A DNA stretch of 64,000 nucleotides from Maribacter sp. 4G9 (lineage in GTDB: Bacteria > Bacteroidota > Bacteroidia > Flavobacteriales > Flavobacteriaceae), in contig NZ_MDGL01000149.1 in assembly GCF_002742265.1 (NCBI RefSeq), positions 124,001 to 188,000 of the forward strand, in the 5' to 3' direction. Below, in pieces: positions 1 to 8,923 of the stretch. The notes under the pieces were generated by a model. The model saw only the letters and a program-made list of their open reading frames with translations, ran no database searches and had not been told where the DNA came from. A program made the translations under genes and the position numbers. How positions within the stretch are numbered: the stretch's first letter is position 1; each line of letters begins with the position of its first letter.

Positions 1-1
1 C

Positions 2-76
2 CTTCCTGTTCCCGGGGAATATATCGCTTGTGGCGATGCCCAAGAATTGACAGGAGGAAAAGCTTGGTCCCTATAA
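2..76 (+). CDS. C-terminal end of an unidentified protein (partial)
   Basis: The window opens inside an open frame that gives about 24 residues (LPVPGEYIACGDAQ, then ELTGGKAWSL) and stops at TAA in 74-76. The residue mix reads like protein and the other two forward frames look less so, but this is too short to place in a family. It runs in the same direction as the sugar isomerase that starts 90 bases later, so the two may share a transcript. Its product is unknown. Confidence 0.4.
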   Translation, partial: LPVPGEYIACGDAQELTGGKAWSL

Positions 77-166
77 TATGAAATGAGCCAAAAGAAATCT
101 CTGTAACTAACTAGAAATTGATTGGCGAATTGCATCTGACCTTTTAAAATCAATAAATACCAACGG

Positions 167-1084
167 ATGAAAAGAAGGGATTTTGTTAAAAATACGGCCC
201 TTTCCAGCGGAGTTATTTCACTGGGCGGGGCCTTTTCCTATGCATCCATAACAAACAAAATGGTAACAGCAAATAGTTTCAATCTTAAATACGCACCGCA
301 CTTTGGTATGTTCAAACACCACGCGGGCGAAAATCCTATCGATCAATTAAACTTTATGGCCGATCAAGGATTCACTGCTTTTGAAGATAATGGCCTTATG
401 AACAGGGATATTTCCATGCAAACAAGCATTGGCGAAACCCTGGCCAAAAGGGGAATGACCATGGGCGTGTTTGTAGTGGATAAAGGAGGTAATATGGCAA
501 ATACCTTGGCTGCCGGAAAACAGGAACATTTGGATATCTTTTTGGACGGTTGCAGACGTGCCGTAGAGGTCGCCAAAAGGGTAAACGCAAAATGGATGAC
601 CGTTGTTCCGGGAGGTTTTGAAAGAAAACTACCTATAGGTGTGCAGGATGCCAACGTTATAGAGGCTTTAAAACGGGCTGCGGAAATTTTTGAGCCCCAT
701 GGGCTTGTGATGGTCCTTGAGCCATTATCGGATTCACCCGACCTTTATTTGCAGAACTCAGACCAAACCTATATGATTTGCAAAGCGGTAGATAGTCCCT
801 CCTGTAAAATTCTCTTCGACATTTACCACATGCAAAAAACGGAAGGGAACCTAATACATAATATGGGCCTTACTTGGGACGAAATCGCCTACATACAAAT
901 TGGGGACAATCCAGGTAGAAACGAACCCACAACAGGTGAAATCAACTATAAAAACGTATTCAAGTTCATACATGAAAAGGGATTTGAGGGTGTTTTAGGT
1001 ATGGAACACGGAAATTCGAGAGAAGGCAAAGAAGGGGAAACGGCTGTTATTGAAGCATACAAGAAGGTAGACCAATTTCTATAG
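167..1084 (+). CDS. Hydroxypyruvate isomerase-like TIM-barrel protein with twin-arginine signal
   Basis: This 305-residue protein belongs to the AP-endonuclease-2-like TIM-barrel family of sugar isomerases and epimerases, and is closest to the hydroxypyruvate isomerase branch. Supporting segments are VLEPL near residue 185, FDIYHMQ near 217 (matching the isomerase hallmark), the IGDNPGRNEP loop near 246 and GMEHGN near 280; these supply the acidic and histidine metal ligands. The N-terminus MKRRDFVKN followed by a hydrophobic stretch is a twin-arginine type signal, so the protein is probably exported folded to the periplasm, as many Bacteroidota relatives are. The ATG at 167 is chosen because it begins the signal. 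The physiological substrate is not known; hydroxypyruvate is only the name of the family. Confidence 0.85.
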   Translation: MKRRDFVKNTALSSGVISLGGAFSYASITNKMVTANSFNLKYAPHFGMFKHHAGENPIDQLNFMADQGFTAFEDNGLMNRDISMQTSIGETLAKRGMTMGVFVVDKGGNMANTLAAGKQEHLDIFLDGCRRAVEVAKRVNAKWMTVVPGGFERKLPIGVQDANVIEALKRAAEIFEPHGLVMVLEPLSDSPDLYLQNSDQTYMICKAVDSPSCKILFDIYHMQKTEGNLIHNMGLTWDEIAYIQIGDNPGRNEPTTGEINYKNVFKFIHEKGFEGVLGMEHGNSREGKEGETAVIEAYKKVDQFL

Positions 1085-1164
1085 TACCCAACAAAGGATA
1101 CTTCACTCAATTATACCTTCCATTATTGGAATTAAGTTTAAAAATTTGACTTTTCGATGAAACA

Positions 1165-1205
1165 CCATAACGATATGTAAGTTTTTTACTACAATATCGT
1201 TATGG
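1165..1205. repeat. Perfect 12-bp inverted repeat
   Basis: CCATAACGATAT at 1165-1176 is exactly repeated in inverse orientation at 1194-1205, with a 17-nt loop that can itself pair GTAA with TTAC. It lies 80 bases after the isomerase stop codon. No T-run follows, so it is not a classical intrinsic terminator; it may stabilise the 3' end of the message or bind a protein. Confidence 0.6.
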
Positions 1206-1306
1206 TTATTATGTATTCCTATATTTATCTACTCGTTGTATATAGTGCCTTGTTGGGTATTTCCAAAATAACTCGGTCATACATGAAAAAAAGGTACAAG
1301 CCTTGA
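1202..1306 (+). CDS. Possible 34-residue membrane peptide
   Basis: A short frame starts in the right arm of the inverted repeat and encodes one hydrophobic segment (YSYIYLLVVYSALLGI) followed by a basic tail (MKKRYKP). The pattern suits a single-pass membrane peptide. No ribosome binding site or relative is recognisable, and chance is a serious alternative, so the entry is tentative. Confidence 0.2.
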   Translation: MVIMYSYIYLLVVYSALLGISKITRSYMKKRYKP

Positions 1307-1351
1307 TCCGAAAAATCTTTGTTTTGAGCATGTTTGTCAAGGCTTAAAAAT

Positions 1352-1383
1352 AAAAAACCAAGGAAAAAAATTCCTCGGTTTTC
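1352..1383. terminator. Bidirectional intrinsic terminator
   Basis: AAAACCAAGGAA (1354-1365) pairs with TTCCTCGGTTTT (1371-1382) with one mismatch. Read on the minus strand the stem is followed by TTTTTTATTTTT, a good U-tract, so it most likely ends the minus-strand gene that stops at 1575. Read on the plus strand it is followed by TTTTCTT and may also end the isomerase transcript. The rest of the 490-base gap holds only the inverted repeat and the small frame described above. Confidence 0.65.
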
Positions 1384-1574
1384 TTAAATAAAGGTTTAAA
1401 TCTAAAAATACGACCCTCAATGCTTCATTTAACGAAAATAGCCACCAAATGCTAATCTAGGTAGTTCCCCCGAAACCTAATATCAGACTAGTAATACAAT
1501 ACAAAGTTGCATTGTCATTCCTATTGGCGCCCAAAACATTGACCGGAATAGAACATTCCTAGGGTCGTATATTG

Positions 1575-2081
1575 CTAATAATTTCGGAATGAATCCGAAA
1601 TTCTAATGGTTCTTCCATAGTCGTTTACCAAGGTTACGTCCATAAATCCTTCAATACGCTTATGATCCAACCTAAATATCCTAACGATTCCACTATCCGC
1701 AAAAAATGGTTTCTCGCCAAAATCCTTATGGGTAAAATAGCCAAAAATTCCTTCGAAACCATTTAAGAAACCATCTACCTTGTGCACTTCAAAAGCCCCT
1801 TCATTTAATTCACTCCCGGTATTTTTGACCCTCATTACCAACTCAACTTTGCTTTGGTCCTCCTCATCGCTAAAAACGAGTGTCCATTTATTAAATAAAG
1901 TACCCGCATCCGATTCTTCTACTGCCAAACCAAAATCAAGTTGGGATGGAAGCAAATTTTCATTCGTGGGTTGACCGAATACAAAATCCATTTTATCATC
2001 AGAATTGGAAATCAACAAAAAGGGCATTATCCCTAAAAAAACATACTTGGTAATTTTAATGCCAAAACGACTTATCATCAC
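1575..2081 (-). CDS. Exported or membrane-anchored hypothetical protein
   Basis: This 168-residue protein has a hydrophobic N-terminal segment (KYVFLGIMPFLLIS, about residues 12-25) that fits a signal peptide or anchor, then a polar domain rich in beta-prone stretches. I do not recognise a family. It begins 9 bases after the stop of a 49-residue membrane peptide on the same strand, so the two are probably one transcript. A terminator follows at 1352-1383. It is isolated between two plus-strand units. Confidence 0.7.
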   Translation of the reverse strand: MMISRFGIKITKYVFLGIMPFLLISNSDDKMDFVFGQPTNENLLPSQLDFGLAVEESDAGTLFNKWTLVFSDEEDQSKVELVMRVKNTGSELNEGAFEVHKVDGFLNGFEGIFGYFTHKDFGEKPFFADSGIVRIFRLDHKRIEGFMDVTLVNDYGRTIRISDSFRNY

Positions 2082-2090
2082 TTCAAAAAT

Positions 2091-2240
2091 TTAGTTATTT
2101 GGGACAACCATGGTTTTTGGCTCATTCTGGCCCATGGCCAATTTTTCCGGTATGGCATTTTCAGAGCGCTTGTGTTCGAGTATAGATGCCACAATTACCA
2201 CTACCAACAAAATCCCGAACATTAGTAAACATCTTTTCAT
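2091..2240 (-). CDS. Small membrane-anchored hypothetical protein (49 aa)
   Basis: A short frame encodes MKRCLLMFGILLVVVIV followed by a soluble charged tail ending in MVVPNN. One transmembrane or signal segment at residues 4-20 is clear. The stop is 9 bases before the start of the 168-residue gene, which argues that it is a real translated frame in a two-gene operon. A second in-frame ATG at 2250-2252 would add four residues. I chose the inner one because it gives a standard positively charged signal start. No family is recognised. Confidence 0.5.
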   Translation of the reverse strand: MKRCLLMFGILLVVVIVASILEHKRSENAIPEKLAMGQNEPKTMVVPNN

Positions 2241-2472
2241 AATCAAAAACATTTTTTCTTTAAACATGTAACCACAACGAAATTAAGACAAGTTTAACGC
2301 CGCTAAGGGCAACTTGTATAAACTGCATTCTTTTTTGTATAATTGGGAATCGGGTTTTGGAGAAATCCTGATAAACTAAAAAACTGTACTACTTTTCTTA
2401 TAAGATTAAGTTTTTCAAATGCTGAAACAACCCATTTTATAATTTATACCAGTTATACTCAAATAAACCCCA

Positions 2473-2503
2473 TTGATACAAATTACTTATGTCTTTATCT
2501 TCG
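2473..2503 (+). promoter_or_regulatory. Candidate Bacteroidota promoter for the LytTR regulator
   Basis: TTG at 2473-2475 and TATCTTCG at 2496-2503 fit the -33 TTG and -7 TAnnTTTG elements (one mismatch) with a 20-base gap, 44 bases before the regulator's ATG. This is the only such pair seen in the gap 2253-2547. Confidence 0.35.
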
Positions 2504-2547
2504 TAGTACTAATTTTGATTAACTTTCCCTTAGTGTAAATACTACAT

Positions 2548-3282
2548 ATGTTAGAAGCTGTAATCGTCGATGATGAAATAAAGGCGCTCCAAAGTCTCAC
2601 TTGGGAGCTCACCAATTTCAGTGAAGAAATTCATGTGATGGCGTCCTTTACCAACCCTTTTGAAGCTCTGGAATATTTGGAAAAAAATACGCCGGACTGT
2701 CTGTTCCTGGATATAGAAATGCCCACCATGGATGGTTTTCAATTCATCCAAAAACTGACCAACAAAAACTTTCCCGTGGTCATTACGACGGCCTATAACC
2801 AATATGCCATTAAAGCCCTAAAGAACGAGGCCATAGATTATCTGTTGAAGCCTATCGATTCAGATGATTTGGAAGACACCATTTCCAAAATCAAAAAGTT
2901 CAACTCCAAGAATTTAACGGCGGAAAAACTGGAACAGATATTGCTAAATTTCAACTCTAGGTCTTCCAATAAACGAATTACCTTGAACACGGACGGCAAA
3001 TTGCTTTTTTTGGACAGTGATGAAATACTATATGCGGAGTCCGATGGCAATTACAGCACCCTATTTTTAACGGACGGCCAAAAAATAGTCCTTACAAAAA
3101 AATTGAAGGAAGTAAATCAGTTGTTGCCGGAAGATTGCTTTTTTAGAATTCACAATTCCTATATCATTAATTTAAACAAAATAAAGGAATTCCTTAAAAC
3201 CGATGGATATGTGGTCTTAAAGTCCAATCATAAGATCCCTGTTTCCAGACAAAAGAAGTCGGACTTTCTTGATTTATTATGA
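2548..3282 (+). CDS. LytTR-family response regulator
   Basis: This 244-residue regulator has a receiver domain (residues 1 to about 120) with acidic pair D8/D9, phosphoacceptor D55 in LFLDIEMP and K101 in YLLKPI, and a LytTR DNA-binding domain from about 140 to the end (RITLNTDGK to SRQKKSD). It should be phosphorylated by the histidine kinase encoded 6 bases downstream. The target genes are not evident. Length and domain order are normal for the AlgR/LytR family. Confidence 0.93.
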   Translation: MLEAVIVDDEIKALQSLTWELTNFSEEIHVMASFTNPFEALEYLEKNTPDCLFLDIEMPTMDGFQFIQKLTNKNFPVVITTAYNQYAIKALKNEAIDYLLKPIDSDDLEDTISKIKKFNSKNLTAEKLEQILLNFNSRSSNKRITLNTDGKLLFLDSDEILYAESDGNYSTLFLTDGQKIVLTKKLKEVNQLLPEDCFFRIHNSYIINLNKIKEFLKTDGYVVLKSNHKIPVSRQKKSDFLDLL

Positions 3283-3288
3283 GATTAC

Positions 3289-5277
3289 ATGATTCTGTTA
3301 CCATTTAAAAATCATTGGAATCCCTTATCCCTCAAACCTTCTTATCTAATAAGAAGGTTTATCCTTTTTTATGGAATTATTCTTTCATTCCAGTCTACCC
3401 GATCACAAAATATTTCAGATGATTTCAAAGGCCAAGTAAATGAGTTGATCATCAATGCGCCAAGAACATATTCCGATATAGATAGCATTCTAAGGAATTA
3501 CCGTAAAGATACGCTCTCCATGAGGTTCGTGATACAGGCCTCCAAGAAGAATAGTTATCCAGACGGGGAATTGTATGCCCTTAATCAACTAGGTAGGGTA
3601 TACAGGGATATTTCCAACTATCCAAAAGCGCTTGAACTTTTTCAACAAGCATTAAAACTTTCCATTGAATCTGACAATCTAGAATTCAGGATCTATAGTC
3701 TTAATATGATCAGTGTGGTCTATAGGCGTACGGAAGCCATCAAATCCGCATTGGATTATAGCCAAGAAGCCCTTGAACTTGCAGAAACTATAAAACCGGA
3801 AGACCGCTCCACCGGTATAAAAAGAAGTATCAACGTGTCCTTAAACTCCATTGGCAATATCTATCAATTGTTGGAACAATACGACCTGGCCATCCAAAAG
3901 TTTAAGGAATCCATGCAATTAGAGAAGGAACTGGATAATAAATTAGGGCTTGCCATAAACCATCAAAACGTTGGAGAATGTTATGAAGCCCAGGGAAAGT
4001 TGGAGCCGGCCTTGGATAATTTTCAAAAATCGCTCTCCTACAACGAAGAAATAAGCTCAGAAAAGGGAAAAATCATCTGCAACTACAGCATTGCCCATAT
4101 CTATGTTCATATGAAAAAAATGGATGAGGCACTGGCACTGCTTACATCCTCTTTGGAACGGGCCAAAATATTGGGTAATCAGGAAATCATTGCCACTATT
4201 CTAAACAATCTTGGTTGGGCCAATTTGAACATCGGGGATTATACACAAGCGGAACTCTATTTAAAAGAAGGACTCAAAATAGCCAAAACCTATAATTATC
4301 CATCAGAAGTTGCGGAAGCTAACAAATTTCTATCGGAATTGTGGATGAAAAAGGATGACTTTAAAAAGGCGATGGACTTTTATAAAGAATCCAAAAAATA
4401 CGAAGAACTGGTAACCAATAATCTGAATGTTAGGTATGTAAACGATATGATCGTAAGGTATGAGGCAGAAAAGCAAAATGATCAGCTCAAGTCTTTGGAA
4501 GAAGAGGTAAAGAACCAGGCCATAACCTTGAGAAAAAATAAGACCATGTTGCTAGTGACCTTCATTGGATTGGCATTGGCGGCCGGAATTCTTTACATCC
4601 TATACAGACAATATCAATTAAGCAGCGAAAAGAAACTACTTACCTTGGAACAGACCATGTTGCGTAGCCAAATGAATCCCCATTTCCTATTCAATTCATT
4701 GAATTCCATCAAACTATATATAATAAACAACGAAAAGAAAAACGCCGTCCATTACCTAAATAAATTCTCCAAATTGGTTCGAAAGATTTTGGAAGCCTCC
4801 TCGCAACGTGAAATTTCTTTGGCCGAGGAATTGGAAACGGTCGAACTTTATATGAACATTGAAAACATTCGGTTTTCAAACGAGATTATTTTCAAAATAA
4901 ATATTGCCGACGATATCGATGTCCATGGCGTAAAGATTCCATCCTTAATACTCCAACCATTTTTGGAAAATGCCCTTTGGCATGGACTCTCCTCCAAGGA
5001 AGGCGAAAAAAATATACAGCTCGATGTAATGAAAGGCCGGGAGGGTTTTATAAAGATTGCCATTACCGATGATGGGGTAGGGCGCGATGCGGCAGAAAAA
5101 ATCAAGGAACGCAAAGTCCTTAAAGGAAAATCAGTGGGTATTGATATTACAAAAGAGCGCCTTGCGAATTTTTCCAAGGATTATCAAAACTCCTTTCAGG
5201 TAGAGATCATAGATATCTACGACGATGACAATAAACCATCGGGCACCAGAATCATGCTGCACATTCCAACTATTTAA
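3289..5277 (+). CDS. TPR-containing LytS/YehU-type sensor histidine kinase
   Basis: This 662-residue kinase starts with a signal or anchor segment (about residues 22-38), carries some six to eight tetratricopeptide repeats outside the cytoplasm (about 85-410), crosses the membrane once near 420-440 and ends in a His_kinase domain. Phosphoacceptor H465 lies in MNPHFLFNSLN. The ATP-binding part has FLENALWHGL and DDGVGRDAA. The pairing with a LytTR regulator in one operon is the usual arrangement, and the TPR sensor is typical of Bacteroidota. The 3' end overlaps the opposing DUF3109 gene by 8 bases. Confidence 0.92.
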   Translation: MILLPFKNHWNPLSLKPSYLIRRFILFYGIILSFQSTRSQNISDDFKGQVNELIINAPRTYSDIDSILRNYRKDTLSMRFVIQASKKNSYPDGELYALNQLGRVYRDISNYPKALELFQQALKLSIESDNLEFRIYSLNMISVVYRRTEAIKSALDYSQEALELAETIKPEDRSTGIKRSINVSLNSIGNIYQLLEQYDLAIQKFKESMQLEKELDNKLGLAINHQNVGECYEAQGKLEPALDNFQKSLSYNEEISSEKGKIICNYSIAHIYVHMKKMDEALALLTSSLERAKILGNQEIIATILNNLGWANLNIGDYTQAELYLKEGLKIAKTYNYPSEVAEANKFLSELWMKKDDFKKAMDFYKESKKYEELVTNNLNVRYVNDMIVRYEAEKQNDQLKSLEEEVKNQAITLRKNKTMLLVTFIGLALAAGILYILYRQYQLSSEKKLLTLEQTMLRSQMNPHFLFNSLNSIKLYIINNEKKNAVHYLNKFSKLVRKILEASSQREISLAEELETVELYMNIENIRFSNEIIFKINIADDIDVHGVKIPSLILQPFLENALWHGLSSKEGEKNIQLDVMKGREGFIKIAITDDGVGRDAAEKIKERKVLKGKSVGIDITKERLANFSKDYQNSFQVEIIDIYDDDNKPSGTRIMLHIPTI

Positions 5278-5839
5278 GGTAATCTGCGGCCACTTGCTCC
5301 AATTCGTCGTACCAATCCTTTCCAAATTTTCGTATCAACGCGTCCTTGACAAATTTGTAAATGGGTACTTTCAATTCTTCCCCTAAGCTACAGGCGGGGT
5401 CACAGATATGCCATTTATGATAGTTTACCGCGGTTAGCGCTGTATACTCCTTAATCCTTACGGGATACAGGTGACAGGAAACAGGTTTTTTCCATTTGAT
5501 CTTTCCCTGGTTATAGGCTTCCTCGATTCCGCATTTGGCAATACTCCTTTCATCAAAGGTTACATAGGCACATTCGCTTCCATCTATAAGCGGGGTTTCC
5601 CATTCTCCGTCCTCACCTTTCACAAAGGCACCTTCACTTTCGATTACGGCGATACCTTCGGGCCTTAAAAAAGGTTTTACCTTGGCATAAATATCCACTA
5701 AGATCTCCGTTTCCTTTTCTTCCAAAGGTGCACCGGCATCACCGTCCACACAGCATGCTCCCTTGCAGGCATTTAGGTTGCAAACAAAGTCGTTTTCAAT
5801 AATATCTTCGGATACAATGGTTTTTCCTAATTGGAACAT
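5270..5839 (-). CDS. DUF3109 family protein
   Basis: This 189-residue protein matches the DUF3109 family of Bacteroidota. Its cysteines form clusters that could bind metal: CNLNACKGACC at about residues 20-30, a single Cys in SECAYV, Cys in AKCGIEE, SCHLYP and the pair in HICDPACSLG. The Cys-rich start resembles the YkgJ/UPF0153 iron or zinc cluster proteins. Its function is not known. It converges on the histidine kinase gene with an 8-base overlap. Confidence 0.85.
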   Translation of the reverse strand: MFQLGKTIVSEDIIENDFVCNLNACKGACCVDGDAGAPLEEKETEILVDIYAKVKPFLRPEGIAVIESEGAFVKGEDGEWETPLIDGSECAYVTFDERSIAKCGIEEAYNQGKIKWKKPVSCHLYPVRIKEYTALTAVNYHKWHICDPACSLGEELKVPIYKFVKDALIRKFGKDWYDELEQVAADYLK

Positions 5840-5928
5840 GTGAAAATTTTAGTGCCGAAAGATAAGGCATTTACTTTGTCCCTTTAATTATTATCCATTT
5901 AATAACATCCAAAGAGGTTTTATAAACG

Positions 5929-5936
5929 TAAATTTG
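5929..5936 (+). promoter_or_regulatory. TAnnTTTG -7 element for the MarC gene
   Basis: TAAATTTG matches the Bacteroidota -7 consensus exactly and ends 13 bases before the ATG. No clear TTG -33 element is present at the expected distance. Confidence 0.4.
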
Positions 5937-5949
5937 CAAAAAATTTAGA

Positions 5950-6534
5950 ATGACGTTCCATTTTAATTTAAGGGAAATTGCAACGGCGAGCATGGTATTA
6001 TTCGCCGTAATCGATATACTTGGAAGTATTCCGATCATCATAGGCCTACGTAAAAAAGTAGGGCATATCCAATCTGAAAAAGCATCGATCGTAGCGGCAT
6101 GTATCATGGTCGCCTTTTTATTTTTGGGTGAAGAAATCTTAAACCTTATCGGTATCGATGTAAACTCGTTTGCAGTGGCGGGTTCGTTCATTATTTTCTT
6201 TCTTGCTATTGAAATGATCCTAGGCATCACCATCTATAAGGACGACGAACCGGAAAGTGCCTCCATTGTGCCTATAGCCTTTCCTTTGATCGCTGGTGCG
6301 GGTACTCTAACATCATTGCTCTCCTTAAGAGCGGAGTATTATGTTGAGAATATCATTATATCCATCATAATTAATTTAATCTTTGTATATCTCGTACTAA
6401 AATCCTCCGTCAAGCTTGAAAAAATCTTGGGCAAAGGAGGGGTCAACATAATTAGAAAAGTCTTTGGTGTCATATTAATGGCCATTGCAGTTAAACTCTT
6501 CGCCGCGAATATTAACGAACTTTTCAGTCAATAA
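5950..6534 (+). CDS. MarC family integral membrane protein
   Basis: This 194-residue, very hydrophobic protein has about six membrane segments and follows the MarC (UPF0056) pattern: an N-terminal FAVIDILGSIPIIIGL segment, then FLAIEMILGI near the middle and the PIAFPLIAGAGTLTSLL segment around residues 110-125. The family was named for the E. coli multiple-antibiotic-resistance locus, but a direct transport substrate has not been shown. A perfect -7 element precedes it. A small membrane protein follows 35 bases later and may be cotranscribed. Confidence 0.9.
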   Translation: MTFHFNLREIATASMVLFAVIDILGSIPIIIGLRKKVGHIQSEKASIVAACIMVAFLFLGEEILNLIGIDVNSFAVAGSFIIFFLAIEMILGITIYKDDEPESASIVPIAFPLIAGAGTLTSLLSLRAEYYVENIIISIIINLIFVYLVLKSSVKLEKILGKGGVNIIRKVFGVILMAIAVKLFAANINELFSQ

Positions 6535-6569
6535 AAAAGATTGTATTTTTAAAGCATTAAGCGACTAAA

Positions 6570-6773
6570 ATGAATAGGACTTTAACGATTATACTGGTTG
6601 TTTGTGCGGTTGCCCTTATCGCCTATAATGTAACCTTAATTGACTTTGAAAATCCTTTTGAAGGTAACAGTATCGTGGCCATAATTGGAGTCATGGCCTC
6701 CTTATGCGCCATTGTTTTGATACTTATATTCTATACCAGTAAAAAAATACAGAAAAACCTGGATGAGGATTAA
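6570..6773 (+). CDS. Small two-helix membrane protein
   Basis: This 67-residue protein has two hydrophobic helices (about residues 5-24 and 36-56) joined by an acidic loop (DFENPFEGN) and a charged tail ending in LDED. It follows the MarC gene closely and ends with a 4-base overlap on the opposing protease gene. I recognise no named family, but the helix-loop-helix layout and operon position support a real gene. Confidence 0.65.
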   Translation: MNRTLTIILVVCAVALIAYNVTLIDFENPFEGNSIVAIIGVMASLCAIVLILIFYTSKKIQKNLDED

Positions 6774-8395
6774 TTTTGCGACTCGATAGCGGCCGCATCC
6801 GCTTGTTTAATGGTGGGATTGTCCAATTCCAATACCTTTAACAGCATAGGGTCCTTTACACTCTTTATTTTAGCATGCATATTGGCATCGAACAGTTGTT
6901 CCGCCAAAGAAGCTTTAAGATATAATTTTATGCTATCCTCAAAATCGTAAAAATTCATTTTCAGGTTTCTGGCCAAGGAATAATCCACAAACTTTTCAAA
7001 TAGGATGTCGTCCACCCTAAAATACCTGAAATACTCTTCCGCCGTATAATCCTTGTACAAGCCTCTGTTCCCATCAAGATGTTCGAATACAAAAAAGGAT
7101 AAAAATCCCAAGCTATCCATACTCTCAACGGCCTCCTCCTCATTGGAGCCAATAGGTACGAATTCATCAGGTATAATACCTCCTCCACCGTAAACAACTT
7201 TTCCCTTTGGAGTTGTGAACTTTAAGGAGTCGGCCACTTTTATACTATCCACGGATACCATCTCGCCATTGTGGTATCTATCCGTAAATCGTTCATAATA
7301 GTCCTTGTTGCCATTGGCATAGCTTTTCTGAATGCTTCTACCGGTGGGGGTATAGTATCTGGAAACGGTCAATCGAACGGCCGATCCATCGCCCAAGGCC
7401 ATTTCACGCTGTACCAAGCCCTTTCCAAAAGATCTTCTGCCCACAATAGTACCTATGTCATTATCCTGAAGCGCACCTGCCACAATTTCACTAGCGGAGG
7501 CGGAACGCTCATTGATAAGAACATATATAGGTTTATCCTCAAAACTTCCCCTACCTGTGGCATACGTCTTGTCTATTTTCCCTTTTTTGTTCTTGGTGAA
7601 CAATATAAGTTTGTTGTCCTCCAAGAATTCGTCCGCCATTTGCTCGGCAATGTTCAAATAGCCCCCGGGATTGTCACGAAGGTCTAATACCAATTTTTGG
7701 GCACCTTCGTTTCGAAGTTCTTCCAAGGCTGATTTAAATTCATCGTAGGTGGACTCTGCAAATCTGTTCACTTTTATATAACCTATATCATCGGAGAGCA
7801 TATAGTAGGATTCCACACTTTTAATGGGTACTACCCCCCTGGTCACCGTTACGTCGAATATCCTATCCTCTGATTTTCGATACACCCTAAGGTTGACAGG
7901 GGTACCTTCTTTTCCCTTTAGTTTCTGAACGATCAAATCGCTGGGCATGTTCTTACCGTAAAGTGTATCATTATCGGCCATTAGGATTCGGTCTCCCGGC
8001 TTTATCCCCTTTGCAAAACTGGGTCCATCCTTTATCGCGCGAATAACGGATATGGTATCCCTGTACGGATAGAAGTTTATACCTATGCCTACAAAATCAC
8101 CCTTCATGTTCTCAGCAACGCGGGTCATCTCCTTTTCGGGAATATAAACGGAATGGGGGTCTAGTTTTTCAAGAATACTGTTTACCGTAACATCAACGAT
8201 GCTATCCGTGTTTACATCATCCACGTACTCATAGTCGATATAATCGATCAACCTATTGAGCTTGTCCTTTTTGGAATTGGTGGTGAATAATTTTTCTGGG
8301 CTGTCATTGAAGTTAAGCTTACCGCCTACAAAAATGCCTATGGCCAATGCCAAGGCGATTATGGTGGGCAAAAGATATGTATACTTGTTCTTCAT
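6770..8395 (-). CDS. S41 family C-terminal processing peptidase
   Basis: This 541-residue periplasmic protease of the CtpA/Prc family cuts proteins near their C-termini. It has an N-terminal membrane anchor (about residues 7-25), a PDZ domain (about 90-175), and the S41 catalytic core with S300 in ERSASASEI and K325 in RRSFGKGLVQ, the usual 25 residues apart. The ATG at 8393-8395 is preferred over an in-frame TTG three codons upstream because it gives MKNKYTY plus anchor and does not overlap the preceding gene. It starts 5 bases after the deaminase stop, so the two are co-transcribed. Confidence 0.93.
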   Translation of the reverse strand: MKNKYTYLLPTIIALALAIGIFVGGKLNFNDSPEKLFTTNSKKDKLNRLIDYIDYEYVDDVNTDSIVDVTVNSILEKLDPHSVYIPEKEMTRVAENMKGDFVGIGINFYPYRDTISVIRAIKDGPSFAKGIKPGDRILMADNDTLYGKNMPSDLIVQKLKGKEGTPVNLRVYRKSEDRIFDVTVTRGVVPIKSVESYYMLSDDIGYIKVNRFAESTYDEFKSALEELRNEGAQKLVLDLRDNPGGYLNIAEQMADEFLEDNKLILFTKNKKGKIDKTYATGRGSFEDKPIYVLINERSASASEIVAGALQDNDIGTIVGRRSFGKGLVQREMALGDGSAVRLTVSRYYTPTGRSIQKSYANGNKDYYERFTDRYHNGEMVSVDSIKVADSLKFTTPKGKVVYGGGGIIPDEFVPIGSNEEEAVESMDSLGFLSFFVFEHLDGNRGLYKDYTAEEYFRYFRVDDILFEKFVDYSLARNLKMNFYDFEDSIKLYLKASLAEQLFDANMHAKIKSVKDPMLLKVLELDNPTIKQADAAAIESQN

Positions 8396-8400
8396 TACAA

Positions 8401-8832
8401 TCAATCATCTATTTGCGGCATAAATTCAAGCTCCACCCCGGCCCTTTTCAAAAATTTGAGCCCTGAATCATCCTTATACGTTATCTGATATACAACACGT
8501 TTTATGCCAGATTGGTGAATCAACTTGCTACATTCCCTGCAAGGTGACAGGGTAATGTATAAAGTGGCACCCTGACAGCTTTGTGTGGAGGAAGCCACTT
8601 TTAAAATGGCATTCGCCTCCGCATGGAGTACATACCACTTGGTGTACCCTTCCTCATCCTCACAAAAATTCTCAAAACCGGTAGGTGTACCGTTATAGCC
8701 ATCTGAAATGATCATACGATCTTTAACGATGATGGCCCCTACTTGCCTACGTTTACAATATGAGAGTTTTCCCCACTCCTTAGCCATCCTTAAATAGGCC
8801 CTGTCGTATTTTTCCTGTTTCGATTTGTTCAT
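8401..8832 (-). CDS. dCMP deaminase family protein (ComEB-like)
   Basis: This 143-residue zinc deaminase has the cytidine/deoxycytidylate signature: H70-A-E72 in VLHAEANAIL and C98/C101 in SPCREC. By family it converts dCMP to dUMP for thymidylate synthesis. It is first in a two-gene minus-strand unit with the S41 protease. This pairing looks like an operon of convenience. The exact nucleotide specificity is assigned only by similarity. Confidence 0.9.
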   Translation of the reverse strand: MNKSKQEKYDRAYLRMAKEWGKLSYCKRRQVGAIIVKDRMIISDGYNGTPTGFENFCEDEEGYTKWYVLHAEANAILKVASSTQSCQGATLYITLSPCRECSKLIHQSGIKRVVYQITYKDDSGLKFLKRAGVELEFMPQIDD

Positions 8833-8923
8833 GTAAACGGAAGCACAATTCTTGGTTTGTCTAAGATACCTGCTTTAAAAACCTTCGCAAAAGTATAGGG
8901 ACAATTTTAACTTTTAAGATGCC

